This document shows, in pieces, positions 34,435 to 42,476 of a stretch of 64,000 bases of DNA. The position numbers and the translations under genes are program-made. The stretch is taken from the NCBI GenBank assembly GCA_900318815.1, contig ONMA01000008.1:124001-188000 (forward strand), given 5' to 3'. The notes beneath the pieces are model-generated. The model worked only from the letters and a program-made list of their open reading frames with translations, did not search any database and had not been told where the DNA came from. The stretch's first letter is position 1, and each line of letters opens with the position of its first letter. The stretch is from an uncultured Prevotellaceae bacterium. Its GTDB lineage: Bacteria; Bacteroidota; Bacteroidia; Bacteroidales; Bacteroidaceae.

Positions 34435-34920
34435 TTACTTCTTTGTGCCTGTAAACTGTCCCTCGAAGTCGAACGGCATATTGCCATACTTCAACTTAAA
34501 CGTCACCGCCACCGTCTTGTCGCTGAAGATAACCACAAGATCATTCACGGTATAAGCCTTCTCAGCACCAGAGGCATTGGTCACCGTACCTTCATACTTC
34601 TCGAGCTTTCCTGTAATGGTATTCCCGCTCTTGGTCAGGGGAATGTTCTTGACGGGCATCTTAGCGAGCGACATCATACCTTCACCGTATTCGGGAATCA
34701 TCATGTCTACTGCGACTTCCGTGGCTTTGGTAAACTCGAAAGTCTTGGTGCCTTCATCCGGTTCACCCATGACAATCATGACCTCAGTACCGGTATAGGA
34801 GCCGGCCACTTGTTCGGCTACGGCTACCTCCGGCTCGTCATCGTCACTACCACAAGAACTCACTCCTAATACTACGGTTGCTGCTGCAACCAACATCAAC
34901 AAAAACTTTTTGATTTCCAT
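34435..34920 (-). CDS. Calycin-like lipoprotein
   Basis: 161 residues. Lipobox VLGVSSC at residue 23 followed by GSDDDEPE, the Asp-rich surface-export signal typical of Bacteroidota lipoproteins. The remainder is all-beta (VAGSYTGTEVMIVMG; TVNDLVVIFSDKTVAVTFKL), matching the calycin-like domain family. Probably a surface ligand-binding partner of the receptor encoded 3 bp downstream. A degenerate 27-bp repeat (minus-strand ATCCGTCTAAT) lies in its upstream region near 34952-34966. Confidence 0.82.
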   Translation of the reverse strand: MEIKKFLLMLVAAATVVLGVSSCGSDDDEPEVAVAEQVAGSYTGTEVMIVMGEPDEGTKTFEFTKATEVAVDMMIPEYGEGMMSLAKMPVKNIPLTKSGNTITGKLEKYEGTVTNASGAEKAYTVNDLVVIFSDKTVAVTFKLKYGNMPFDFEGQFTGTKK

Positions 34921-34975
34921 AATTAGCTTTTTATTATTTTAAACAATTTCCTATTAGACGGATGTACTCTGCATT

Positions 34976-35021
34976 ATCTATCTAAACATCACTCCCTATG
35001 GGAGGGCTTGGGTAGGCTTTT
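34976..35021 (-). repeat. Palindromic repeat (PTQALP family), inverted
   Basis: Minus-strand CCTACCCAAGCCCTCCCATA followed by GGGAGTGATGTTTAGATAGATAA. The loop reads CATAG, giving the stop codon of the membrane protein gene. Confidence 0.88.
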
Positions 35022-35814
35022 CCGTTCCTAATTGTTGTGTTGTGTAATCATATTCCGAGCCAAATGCGCTGTGGGGAATCGTAAAGACGGCTATCATCAG
35101 CAGTACGGCCAGGCCGACCAACCACTTGTTATACTTCCACTTCAGCGTAGCCAAGGCGATGGCGAAGAACACGAAGGAAAGGAGGGTCTTGTTGTCGGTC
35201 AGGTCTGTTCCATACGGGAACCCTGTCCACCACGGTCCGAACGCTGCGTGTTGCACCAACGGGCCGAAGATGAATCCACCAACGAACAGCGTCCCGACGG
35301 TAATCTTCAACCACTTGCTGTACGGTTTTCGGGCCAGCACCAGCAAGAGCGTATAGACGGCAAAGAGCATGGCTCCGAACATCAGCAGGATATGCGGAAT
35401 CAGGATGCTGGCAGGCACATCGTTACGAAAACGAATCACGACTGGTTCATCCGCAGGATAGTCATTCCCTTCAACCGTGATGTAATACTGTAGTTTTCCC
35501 CCCACGGGCTGTACGGGCAAGGCGGCCTCCCAGTCTCTGTAGGGCCTGCCGAAGTCCACGGTGGTATAGTCATCCGTCGTGGGATAGCGACGGTAGTGCA
35601 GTTGCGCATCGATGGGAGCAGCCGAGTGTACGCCTCTCAGCGTCACCATCTCATCCTTCTGCACCCCACTTCTGGGCAGTTTCATCTTATAGCTCTCCCC
35701 ATTCAGTTCCACGGTCACGCTCTTGGGATGCGTGGGTCCCGTCATGCGCTGATAAATGCTCAACACCAATGTGATGACAATGGCTAATAGCCAATATATC
35801 CAATTCTTTTTCAT
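34996..35814 (-). CDS. Membrane protein of unknown function
   Basis: 272 residues. One N-terminal helix (IYWLLAIVITLVLSIY), a periplasmic beta-rich domain (residues about 25-130), then four helices (ILIPHILLMFGAMLFAVYTL; GTLFVGGFIFGPL; LLSFVFFAIALATL; LVGLAVLLMIAVFTI). Family not recognised. The final residues KPTQALP come from the palindromic repeat; the natural end was probably near DYTTQQLG. Downstream of the M28 peptidase gene in the same orientation. Confidence 0.75.
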   Translation of the reverse strand: MKKNWIYWLLAIVITLVLSIYQRMTGPTHPKSVTVELNGESYKMKLPRSGVQKDEMVTLRGVHSAAPIDAQLHYRRYPTTDDYTTVDFGRPYRDWEAALPVQPVGGKLQYYITVEGNDYPADEPVVIRFRNDVPASILIPHILLMFGAMLFAVYTLLLVLARKPYSKWLKITVGTLFVGGFIFGPLVQHAAFGPWWTGFPYGTDLTDNKTLLSFVFFAIALATLKWKYNKWLVGLAVLLMIAVFTIPHSAFGSEYDYTTQQLGTEKPTQALP

Positions 35815-35832
35815 TCTTCACTCTTCATTGTC

Positions 35833-35906
35833 TATATCAACATCCCTCCCTTTGGGAGGGCTTGGGTAGGCTTTCCCCTTCTTTATGGGAGGGCTTGGGT
35901 AGGCTG
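35833..35906 (-). repeat. Palindromic repeats (PTQALP family), one full and one partial
   Basis: Full copy 35833-35876 and a partial copy 35885-35906, inverted. The partial copy encodes the C-terminus of the M28 peptidase and ends CCATAA with the stop codon. Confidence 0.85.
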
Positions 35907-37196
35907 TGTTAACTCTACCTGAAACGTCATCTTCTCCTCGCCGCGCAGCACCTCCACGGGGATAGTGGTGCCCGGCTGTAGTTCCGACAGTCGCTGCATG
36001 TATTCCTCCATGTTGTTCACGGGTTTGCCGTCAATCTCCTGAATCACGTCGCCACTACGGATACCTGCATTATACGCGGGCTTCCCCGCCACCACGATGT
36101 CGGCACGCAGTCCGGGAATGGTGCTTGCTCCCATCACATCGGGCATCAATCCTAATGTCACCTTAAACTTAGCATGCTTCATGGTGCTGCTGCCCGGCAC
36201 ATTGATATAGTCGGGAGCTGCAGGCATACCTGCCACCCGCGCAACTAACTCCTTTGTGTAGTCGAGGGTCTGCTGCATACCGTCATAGTTCAGCGTTGAT
36301 GGCACGTCGGCAGGGGTGTGATACTCCGTATGCCCGCCAGTCGTCAGGAAGAGCACGGGGATCTCGGCTGCCACAAACGATGCCTGGTCGCTCGGGCCAT
36401 AACCGTCGGGCACACAGCTCACGTGCAGGTTCTGCGCTTCGGCCACTTCCTCAGCTAATGCCTTGAAGCCCGAACTCGTACCCGTGCCCGAGACGCTCAG
36501 CGCATGACCCCGCATACGGCCCACCATGTCTAAGTTCACCATAGCCACCACGCCTTTTATATCTTTAGGAAGGTTCCTGCGCTGCCCGTCCTCTTGCTTC
36601 ATCCATTCTATGAACTTCTTGCTGCCCACAAGCCCCTGCTCCTCTGCGCCGAAGAAGGCGAAGATGATACTCCGTGGCGAGCCCACCTTCTTGAAGTGCT
36701 TGGCCAGTTCCAGTACCACGGCATCGCCGCTGGCATTGTCGTCAGCACCGGGATGAACGCCCAACGTGTCAGGACGGCGCGAGCCAGAGCCTTTTCCTCC
36801 CATGCCCAAATGGTCGTAGTGCGAGCCCACGACGATATATTCGTTCCTCAGCCGCTTGTCGTTGCCCGGTAGCACAGCTAAGATATTATGGGTAGTTCTC
36901 TGCTCAGTCTTTCCGTAGCTGAAGTCGTGATAGAAGCCCTTCTCCTTCTTGGCCTTCACCACGGGCTTCAGCTTCAGTCCGCGAAGCTTACTGGTAATAA
37001 ATGCCGAGGCGAGGCTGTCGCCTGCCGTGCCAGGGTATCTGCCGCCAAGTTCTTGCGAAGCTAAGTACTCCACCGCTTGGCGCATATCGTCCTGTCCCGT
37101 GCCTGCAACCTGCCCGCCATCACGTAGTCTCTGTGCCTGCGTCTGCGACACAAGCGCGGCGAGAGCCAGCGTCAACATCAAAAACTTTTTCCTCAT
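35883..37196 (-). CDS. Secreted M28-family peptidase with PDZ domain
   Basis: 437 residues from MRKKFLMLTLALAALVSQTQA. Zinc ligands of M28 are all visible: GSHYDHLG, HPGADDNASG, FGAEEQG, NLDMVGR and TGGHTEYHTPAD. The C-terminal PDZ domain (residues about 335-430) includes GIRSGDVIQEIDGKPV. Probably an aminopeptidase in the periplasm or outside the cell. Final residues QPTQALP derive from the adjacent repeat. Longer frame to 37253 precedes the -7 element and was rejected. Confidence 0.9.
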   Translation of the reverse strand: MRKKFLMLTLALAALVSQTQAQRLRDGGQVAGTGQDDMRQAVEYLASQELGGRYPGTAGDSLASAFITSKLRGLKLKPVVKAKKEKGFYHDFSYGKTEQRTTHNILAVLPGNDKRLRNEYIVVGSHYDHLGMGGKGSGSRRPDTLGVHPGADDNASGDAVVLELAKHFKKVGSPRSIIFAFFGAEEQGLVGSKKFIEWMKQEDGQRRNLPKDIKGVVAMVNLDMVGRMRGHALSVSGTGTSSGFKALAEEVAEAQNLHVSCVPDGYGPSDQASFVAAEIPVLFLTTGGHTEYHTPADVPSTLNYDGMQQTLDYTKELVARVAGMPAAPDYINVPGSSTMKHAKFKVTLGLMPDVMGASTIPGLRADIVVAGKPAYNAGIRSGDVIQEIDGKPVNNMEEYMQRLSELQPGTTIPVEVLRGEEKMTFQVELTQPTQALP

Positions 37197-37222
37197 GAAT
37201 CTTGCGTTAATGGATTTGCCTG

Positions 37223-37254
37223 CAAAATTACGCAAACCATCCCATTCCCGCAAT
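37223..37254 (-). promoter_or_regulatory. Promoter of M28 peptidase gene
   Basis: Minus-strand TAATTTTG at 37223-37230 with ATTG (one mismatch to TTTG) 20 bp upstream. Confidence 0.55.
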
Positions 37255-37309
37255 CCCTATTTATATGGATTAACAAAACAAAGCAACTTGTATGAAATAA
37301 AATTTTTTT

Positions 37310-37495
37310 GTTTTTTTCATACACTTCATACACTATAACGTAAGTTACTGATTTACAATACATAAAACGGTGTATGTAACGGTGTATGTGGTGTATGCAA
37401 AAATCCATCATACACCCTTTTCATCGTTGCATACACCTATTTAAACTACTGAAAATCAAAAGTTTATCATAATAGTGTATGTAGTGTATGCAAAA
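37310..37495. repeat. Cluster of CATACAC/GTGTATG heptamers
   Basis: About ten copies of the heptamer in both orientations within AT-rich DNA; often paired (GTGTATGTGGTGTATG; GTGTATGTAGTGTATG). No gene in 37255-37747. They look like operator sites or remnants upstream of a lost gene. Confidence 0.75.
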
Positions 37496-37613
37496 ATCAA
37501 AAATAAAATTTTCTGTAATATTGAAAGATGCTGAAGGCTACGTAGTCTTGCTTTTTCAAGGCAACTCCCCATCATAACCATCATGTTTTCTGTATGCAAA
37601 CATGATACTTACT

Positions 37614-37745
37614 GAGGCTAAATACCATACTTACGGAGGCTAAATACCATACTTATGGAGGCTAAATACCATACTTATGGAGGCTAAATACCATACTTAT
37701 GGAGGCTAAATGCCATACTTACGGAGGCTAAATACCATACAGCTA
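37614..37745. repeat. 22-bp tandem repeat, six units
   Basis: Exact 22-bp period at 37614, 37636, 37658, 37680, 37702 and 37724; unit GAGGCTAAATACCATACTTA followed by CG or TG. The array abuts the frameshifted DUF3791 gene. A second 22-bp array with related start (GAGG-TAAATAC) lies at 51603 on the other strand. Confidence 0.92.
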
Positions 37746-37747
37746 CT

Positions 37748-37950
37748 TCACTTTTGTATCTCTCGCAACACATCATCTACAATATACCCGTCGCTGAATG
37801 TATATAGCAACGTTGATGGTCATGCAGCAGTTCACAGGTCTTTGAGGTATAGAAAAGGTCGAGGGCTCGCTCAGACGAAATATTGAGCTGTTCAGACAGC
37901 AGGGTGACAATCCTGCCTATTTTGTTCCATAGAAGTAAGTCGCTAAGCAT
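37748..37950 (-). pseudogene. DUF3791-family gene with frameshift
   Basis: Frame 1 gives MLSDLLLWNKIGRIVTLLSE, then RALDLFYTSKTCELLHDHQR, and stops at 37777. The expected end (YSDGYIVDDVLREIQK-like; here LLYTFSDGYIVDDVLREIQK) continues in another frame to 37748. A single-base change around 37810 would explain the break. DUF3791 proteins are small helical proteins often found in toxin-antitoxin-like pairs with DUF3990 in Bacteroidota. It follows another DUF3791-like gene by 28 bp. Confidence 0.75.
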
Positions 37951-37978
37951 AACATATCAGATAATATAGGATAAACTC

Positions 37979-38263
37979 TCATGCCTTCGCCTCCTTTAGT
38001 TTGTTCTCTCTCACTCTCAGGGCTTCTAACACATCCTCCGTGACAATCTCTCGGCTCTGTGTGTGCAGGGTGTCGTAACAGGGGTAAATCACGTCGCGGA
38101 ATAATTCCACACGCTTCATCCTGCGGTACATTTCCACGGCAGGCACCTGCATACTTCGTGCCGCAGCTTCCACGCACGACGAAGCAAAAATGTTTCGCAG
38201 TTGCGCATCCGATGGATAGCTATATCCGTTGTCGGCCATCAAGCCATTTCCGTTAACATTCAT
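37979..38263 (-). CDS. DUF3791-like small protein
   Basis: 94 residues, all-helical. The segment CVEAAARSMQVPAVEMYRRM followed by YPCYDTLHTQSREIVTEDV fits the DUF3791 pattern. Two genes of this type in a row are often found next to a DUF3990 (ADP-ribosyltransferase-like) gene; that partner is missing here. Possibly an orphan antitoxin or a remnant of such a locus. Confidence 0.65.
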   Translation of the reverse strand: MNVNGNGLMADNGYSYPSDAQLRNIFASSCVEAAARSMQVPAVEMYRRMKRVELFRDVIYPCYDTLHTQSREIVTEDVLEALRVRENKLKEAKA

Positions 38264-38538
38264 AAAACCTTATACTTGAATATGGCGACAAAGTTACAAA
38301 AGATTTCTCATATTAAACCAAAAGAGGTGAAATAATTGCAGGAATGGCTCTGTTTTCAATTGTTTTTATCGTAAAACCACATTGCCGATTCAATGACAGC
38401 CTTATTCTTTTTGATGAAGAAAGCCGCCCATGAATGGATGCCTACATATAATAAAGGTACAAACGGAAAAGAACTTCGGGAGACTGACGCTTGCGATTCA
38501 GCGTCGGCCTCCCGAAGCTTTCAGATATTCGATTTCCC
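38264..38538. other. Intergenic, one hairpin, no gene seen
   Basis: CTTCGGGAG and CTCCCGAAG (outer) with TGACGC and GCGTC (inner) form a hairpin at 38474-38517, a possible terminator for the convergent or downstream transcription. Nothing else is recognisable. Confidence 0.6.
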
Positions 38539-39072
38539 CTATGATGATTTAATTGCTTTCCTCAATGCCGACACGACTTCCTTCTTAAAGTCGCCAATCA
38601 TCTTGAAGAAAGGACTACCGAATCTGCTTTCGATGCAGACGGGACATTTAAAGCGTATCGTCTCGGCATCCCAGCTGTGCAGGCAGAAGTCCTCTTCGTT
38701 AAGACATTCCATGTATTCGCCTGTTATGACATAATAGCCTTCTATCTCGTTGCCGTGAACAAAGAGCATTATGTCATCCTTCCGCACGTTCTTATAGAAA
38801 CTCCAGACGGCAAGAATCCGCATGTCCTGAGCATCGTTATCCAGCAGTTCCTTGCGCTCGGCCTTATATGCTTGAATGAAAGTCTTGTAATTGTACTGCT
38901 CTATGTTCATGATGGCTTCCAGCGAGAAGGGAGTTTCCTGCGCCACAGGGTCGTAGGAGTACAAGACTTCGGCCTTGCCGTCAGTCATTTCCTTAAACGG
39001 GCAGTATTTGCGATTGAGAATCCAGACGTGCCTTTTGTCAGGATTCGTGAGGATGTCTAATAGCCTTTCCAT
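38539..39072 (-). CDS. Hypothetical protein, possibly PUA/EVE-like
   Basis: 177 residues, no signal peptide. The middle part (YKNVRKDDIMLFVHGNEIEG followed by YYVITGEY) resembles the ligand-binding beta strands of EVE/PUA-like domains, which bind modified bases and are common in defence regions. Four Cys are scattered in the C-terminal half (ECLNEEDFC; KCPVC). The assignment is weak; it could be an unrelated orphan gene of the AT-rich island. Confidence 0.5.
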   Translation of the reverse strand: MERLLDILTNPDKRHVWILNRKYCPFKEMTDGKAEVLYSYDPVAQETPFSLEAIMNIEQYNYKTFIQAYKAERKELLDNDAQDMRILAVWSFYKNVRKDDIMLFVHGNEIEGYYVITGEYMECLNEEDFCLHSWDAETIRFKCPVCIESRFGSPFFKMIGDFKKEVVSALRKAIKSS

Positions 39073-39096
39073 ATTTTTGATTATTATATTAGCGAC

Positions 39097-39547
39097 TTAT
39101 TTCAAGACGAACTTTTTGCCACCGATGATATTGATACCTTTGGTTAGCTTCATCAACCTTCTGCCGTTGAGGTCATATATAGAGGTTAGTCCACTACAGC
39201 TGAAAAAAGCAAAGACTGCTACAAATCATGAATGCATTATTCCCGATGGCAGTCACACTATTGGGGATTACAACAGAGTTCAACTCGTTACAGCTACTGA
39301 AAGCAGAATTTCCGATGGATGTCACGCTACATTCAACTCCTTCATACACAATGGATTCAGGGATCACGATATTGCCTTTGTACTTTGGAATATCGCTTAT
39401 TTCCAATGAATAAGGAAATGCCCTTACCTCTGCTGTTTTCGCTTTTGTCACAATGTAATAATTGATTCCATCAAGCACGGCTTCACCAGTAAAAGCCCTT
39501 GCTGCCATTGGAAGGAACATCGTCATTGTTATAAGAATTTTCTTCAT
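39097..39547 (-). pseudogene. BspA-like leucine-rich repeat protein, frameshifted
   Basis: Signal peptide (MKKILITMTMFLPMAARA), a spacer, two LRR_5 units (CSVTSIGNSAFSSCNELNSV; VIPNSVTAIGNNAFMICSSL), then a premature stop at 39194. In the next frame the sequence continues FSCSGLTSIYDLNGRRLMKL and KGINIIGGKKFVLK to 39097, which is the usual C-terminal domain of these surface proteins. The break lies in the TTTGCTTTTTT run near 39200. With only two or three repeats it is also much shorter than typical family members. Confidence 0.75.
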
Positions 39548-40162
39548 AATGAATAAGTTTTTAATTTATACTTGTTTATACAGAAATGCGCAGGCCATTT
39601 CTACGCATTCCCGGCTCACCACAAGCCCCTGCAATCGTCGAAACGCCTGCGCACTATGCGCCGACGCTCTTTTTGCAGGTTGGCTCGTCTTTTCGGAGGT
39701 GGTGATTGGGAATGTCAGAGCCTACTATGTCTTTTGTTCCGAAGAACGGATGCAAAATTACACAAAAACTCCGATTACAATGCCTCAAACTGTGAAAATC
39801 ACATAAAATCTGATAGATTTTTGAAAGATTGTGGGGAAAGACGCTATGAATAGCAGATAATTGACTAATTTTATGGCTGGAAAAACAAATACAGGCATTA
39901 TGGATGAGAAGGATTTCAGACAATTGTCAGACAGATAGTTCTAAGCGGCCCTTATTGCCACGCTGAACTTGAAGAAAGTATGGATGGCCTCAGTGAATAT
40001 ACGCGAAAAGAAAATTGTTTGTTGACAAAAAATGCCAATGTCAGAATGGCACTGGCAAGGCAATCGTGTGGGTTTGTAAACGAAATAGCGACCCTTGTAT
40101 AAGGGTGACAAGGGCGACACTAAGGTTACTGAAGGGTGAAGGAAGTAAGCCGAATACAGATA

Positions 40163-40243
40163 AATTCTCGAGAGAATTGAGCAGTTAGAATGCCATTTGC
40201 TATAGGCAAAGATATACTTTACGCCTCAATTCTCTCGAGAATT
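40163..40243. repeat. 19-bp inverted repeats flanking a promoter-like motif
   Basis: Left arm 40163-40181 AATTCTCGAGAGAATTGAG and right arm 40225-40243 are perfect inverted copies. The 43-bp interior contains, on the minus strand, TATCTTTG (40206-40213), an exact -7 match. Layout resembles small invertible promoters of Bacteroidales. Each arm also holds an internal AATTCTC/GAGAATT symmetry. Confidence 0.6.
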
Positions 40244-40358
40244 CAAGTGCAAACAGGCATGTTTTTTACTGGAAGCACCATGAATGCCGCAAGAGACGAC
40301 AAAGGTACTGACGAATCATCCACGCCGCCGCTATGCAATAGCACGGAAAGCGTGAATC

Positions 40359-40445
40359 CTGTCACCCTTCTGTCACCCTTGTCACCCTCAAGAAAGGGTG
40401 CAAACGCCCTGTTTATCGGCATTCTGTCACCCTGTCACCCTTTTT
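40359..40445. repeat. TGTCACCC direct repeats
   Basis: Five or six copies of TGTCACCC or a close variant, partly in pairs; inverse copies near 40095-40140. No associated gene survives. Confidence 0.7.
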
Positions 40446-40581
40446 TGAAAAAATCCTAGTATATAATAATCAAAAATTGTAAGACCGCAGTTAGACGCTG
40501 CAAATAGAAAATATACGAAGACTTTCTGTAACTGCAAACGCCGATGCCGATATTTTGGAAATAAGCCGAACGACTAAATCA

Positions 40582-41601
40582 TCACACAACCTCAGTATAA
40601 TTATGTGTTTTCGTTTGTCTGATATTGTTTATTCGTTTGTTTTTCACGAGAATCCTAAAATAAGGACAATTCCCATTTACACGCAAATCCTTTCCGTCAT
40701 CACCTTTTCGGAATCGAACTATCTCAAATTGGTCAGGATTGTATTTATGCAAGAAGGTGATAGGCACGCCCATCAATCCGGCAAAGTCACACGGGATGTC
40801 CTGAGTCTTATTGACATTGATGCCATCACAATTGTCATACTTGGGGTAGACCGTCTCGTTGCCATAATAAACCTTAGTAAGTTCGATATCCTCATGACGC
40901 TGATCAAGTTCCAAGTTTGTAAGCCAAAGACAACTATTTGTGGCAATAATCTTTTGGCCTTCGCTATTAATACTTACTTCCGTTCCGTATTGATCATAGT
41001 CATCTGGCACAATGAACCCCGTAATGCCACGACCAAGATTAACTCCAAGCCATGCTTTGCCTTCCTGGATCAGTCCGAATATTTCCTTATACGTGATAGC
41101 ATTAACATTTCCAATAACAAGGAACTGCTTATTATATCTCACAATTTGCGCTACGAACTCCCTAAATAGTGAGAACGGTGGATTTGTAACAACTACGTCA
41201 GCCTGCTTAAGCAGTCCTATGCATTCGGCACTTCTGAAATCACCACTCCCCTTGAAATAGTTAATCCTGATGTTTGCAGGATTGAAATGGTTGCCATCTT
41301 CACCATGATATTCACACCAGAAACCTTTCTCAGATACCTGGCTTAAAAACAAATCATTTACCTGCTCACGATAACAAGAAGCAATTAATTTCTTAAGACC
41401 TAATTCTTGAAAATGTATAGCAAAGAATCTAAAGAAATTACTGATCCGGGGGTCATCACAATTGCAATAAACAACTTTACCCGAAAAGCAGTCTGGATAA
41501 TATTGCAACTCTCTTTCTATATCGCATAATTGCGTATAGAACTCATCGCTTTTCGATTTCTTTGCTTTTTGCAATAATTGATTCGTTGCGTTTCTTGTCA
41601 T
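40582..41601 (-). CDS. ecoRIM: EcoRI-type adenine-specific DNA methyltransferase
   Basis: 339 residues from MTRNATNQLLQKAKKSKSDE; the longer frame overlaps the endonuclease gene. The N6-adenine motif appears as VVTNPPFSLF, and DEFYTQLCDIERELQYY matches the N-terminus of M.EcoRI. It would methylate the second A of GAATTC and protect the host. It lies 4 bp after the endonuclease gene in the same order as in the E. coli plasmid system. The region is more AT-rich than neighbouring core genes, pointing to transfer. Confidence 0.92.
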   Translation of the reverse strand: MTRNATNQLLQKAKKSKSDEFYTQLCDIERELQYYPDCFSGKVVYCNCDDPRISNFFRFFAIHFQELGLKKLIASCYREQVNDLFLSQVSEKGFWCEYHGEDGNHFNPANIRINYFKGSGDFRSAECIGLLKQADVVVTNPPFSLFREFVAQIVRYNKQFLVIGNVNAITYKEIFGLIQEGKAWLGVNLGRGITGFIVPDDYDQYGTEVSINSEGQKIIATNSCLWLTNLELDQRHEDIELTKVYYGNETVYPKYDNCDGINVNKTQDIPCDFAGLMGVPITFLHKYNPDQFEIVRFRKGDDGKDLRVNGNCPYFRILVKNKRINNIRQTKTHNYTEVV

Positions 41602-41605
41602 AATT

Positions 41606-42433
41606 CTATTTCGTCTGATTGAATAAATCACTCCATAAGACCTGAAGTGAAGTGTTTGCTATCTCAAGCATTACATTAAACATATCGTTGACATTCCAGC
41701 TTTCACCTTTGCCCTGAGTATAAATAGAAGCGGCTTGAAGCATGATAGTCTTGTCGATATGTTTTACAAACTTATTCTTGCAAAGGTTGGTGTTGATAGG
41801 CATTCCATAGTTAGCTGCTGTCAAACGGTCAAGTCTGTTCAACATTCCAGAATTATATTCCAAAGTAACAACTCTCCCGTCTGGACGGGTTACAGTAATA
41901 GTTTCAGTCAGGAAGTTTGAACCCTCGAGGAACAAAGCGTATGGAAAATGTGACTCTGCCAACATGAAATTGGCAATTTCAGAAATATTCTTGTGTGACC
42001 TTTCTATTGCATTACCTGCAGCCATCAAATCTTGATCGTTGTTCTTTCCCACGAGATTTCCCTGCCTGATGTTTTCTACATCTTTACCTTGAACCTTAGC
42101 TTCGGAGACTAAAACAACGCGCCAGTTTTCATTATCATCCTGTACCTCAATAACACCTCCATCAGGAATGATGCTCGCATTTTCAACAAACAATGTCTGC
42201 CCAAGAGCAGGATCTACCTTCTGGAGTGCTTCATTGATTTCTTTCTTTGAAATGCTTGTCCTGTATCTGAATGTTAGTTGAGGATAGTCCTTCTTCAACT
42301 GTTCAAAAACAGCAGTCTGTATTTTGCCGACAGTAGTGTCATGAAGTTTAGCTCCTGTGCCAAAGATACTGATTACTCCGTGCCCCGCTTTCTGCTGGGT
42401 GGTTAATCTTGATGATTGACTTTTCTTTGCCAT
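41606..42433 (-). CDS. ecoRIR: EcoRI-type restriction endonuclease
   Basis: 275 residues, collinear with R.EcoRI (277). Diagnostic segments are nearly identical to EcoRI from memory: QDLMAAGNAIERSHKNISEI and SHFPYALFLEGSNFLTE, RLTAANYGMPI, and the active site PDGG ... EAK (Asp and Glu-x-Lys). It should cut G^AATTC as a homodimer. DNA-contacting segments look conserved, so an isoschizomer is likely. No control protein gene is present, as in EcoRI. Confidence 0.95.
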   Translation of the reverse strand: MAKKSQSSRLTTQQKAGHGVISIFGTGAKLHDTTVGKIQTAVFEQLKKDYPQLTFRYRTSISKKEINEALQKVDPALGQTLFVENASIIPDGGVIEVQDDNENWRVVLVSEAKVQGKDVENIRQGNLVGKNNDQDLMAAGNAIERSHKNISEIANFMLAESHFPYALFLEGSNFLTETITVTRPDGRVVTLEYNSGMLNRLDRLTAANYGMPINTNLCKNKFVKHIDKTIMLQAASIYTQGKGESWNVNDMFNVMLEIANTSLQVLWSDLFNQTK

Positions 42434-42476
42434 AATAATTGATTACTTTTTGAAATCACTTAAAGGGCGAACTTTT

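Larger units (their letters stand above)
39548..40581. other. Gene-poor AT-rich stretch
   Basis: No convincing gene. It holds clusters of TGTCACCC-type octamers and their complements (about 40095-40140 and 40360-40445) and a 19-bp inverted repeat pair at 40163-40243. Small ORFs here have no recognisable composition or motifs. Likely debris of mobile elements between two frameshifted genes and the restriction-modification pair. Confidence 0.6.

Noticed and set aside
32422..34990. Cobalamin riboswitch upstream of the TonB receptor operon
   Set aside because: The leader before the lipoprotein gene is only about 75 bp of AT-rich sequence with no B12-box-like motif.
39462..39923. Small genes on either strand after the BspA remnant
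   Set aside because: Frames lack motifs and overlap the start region of the BspA-like pseudogene or its upstream region.
40190..40459. Small plus-strand protein gene
   Set aside because: Starts inside an inverted-repeat element and is built largely from TGTCACCC repeats.
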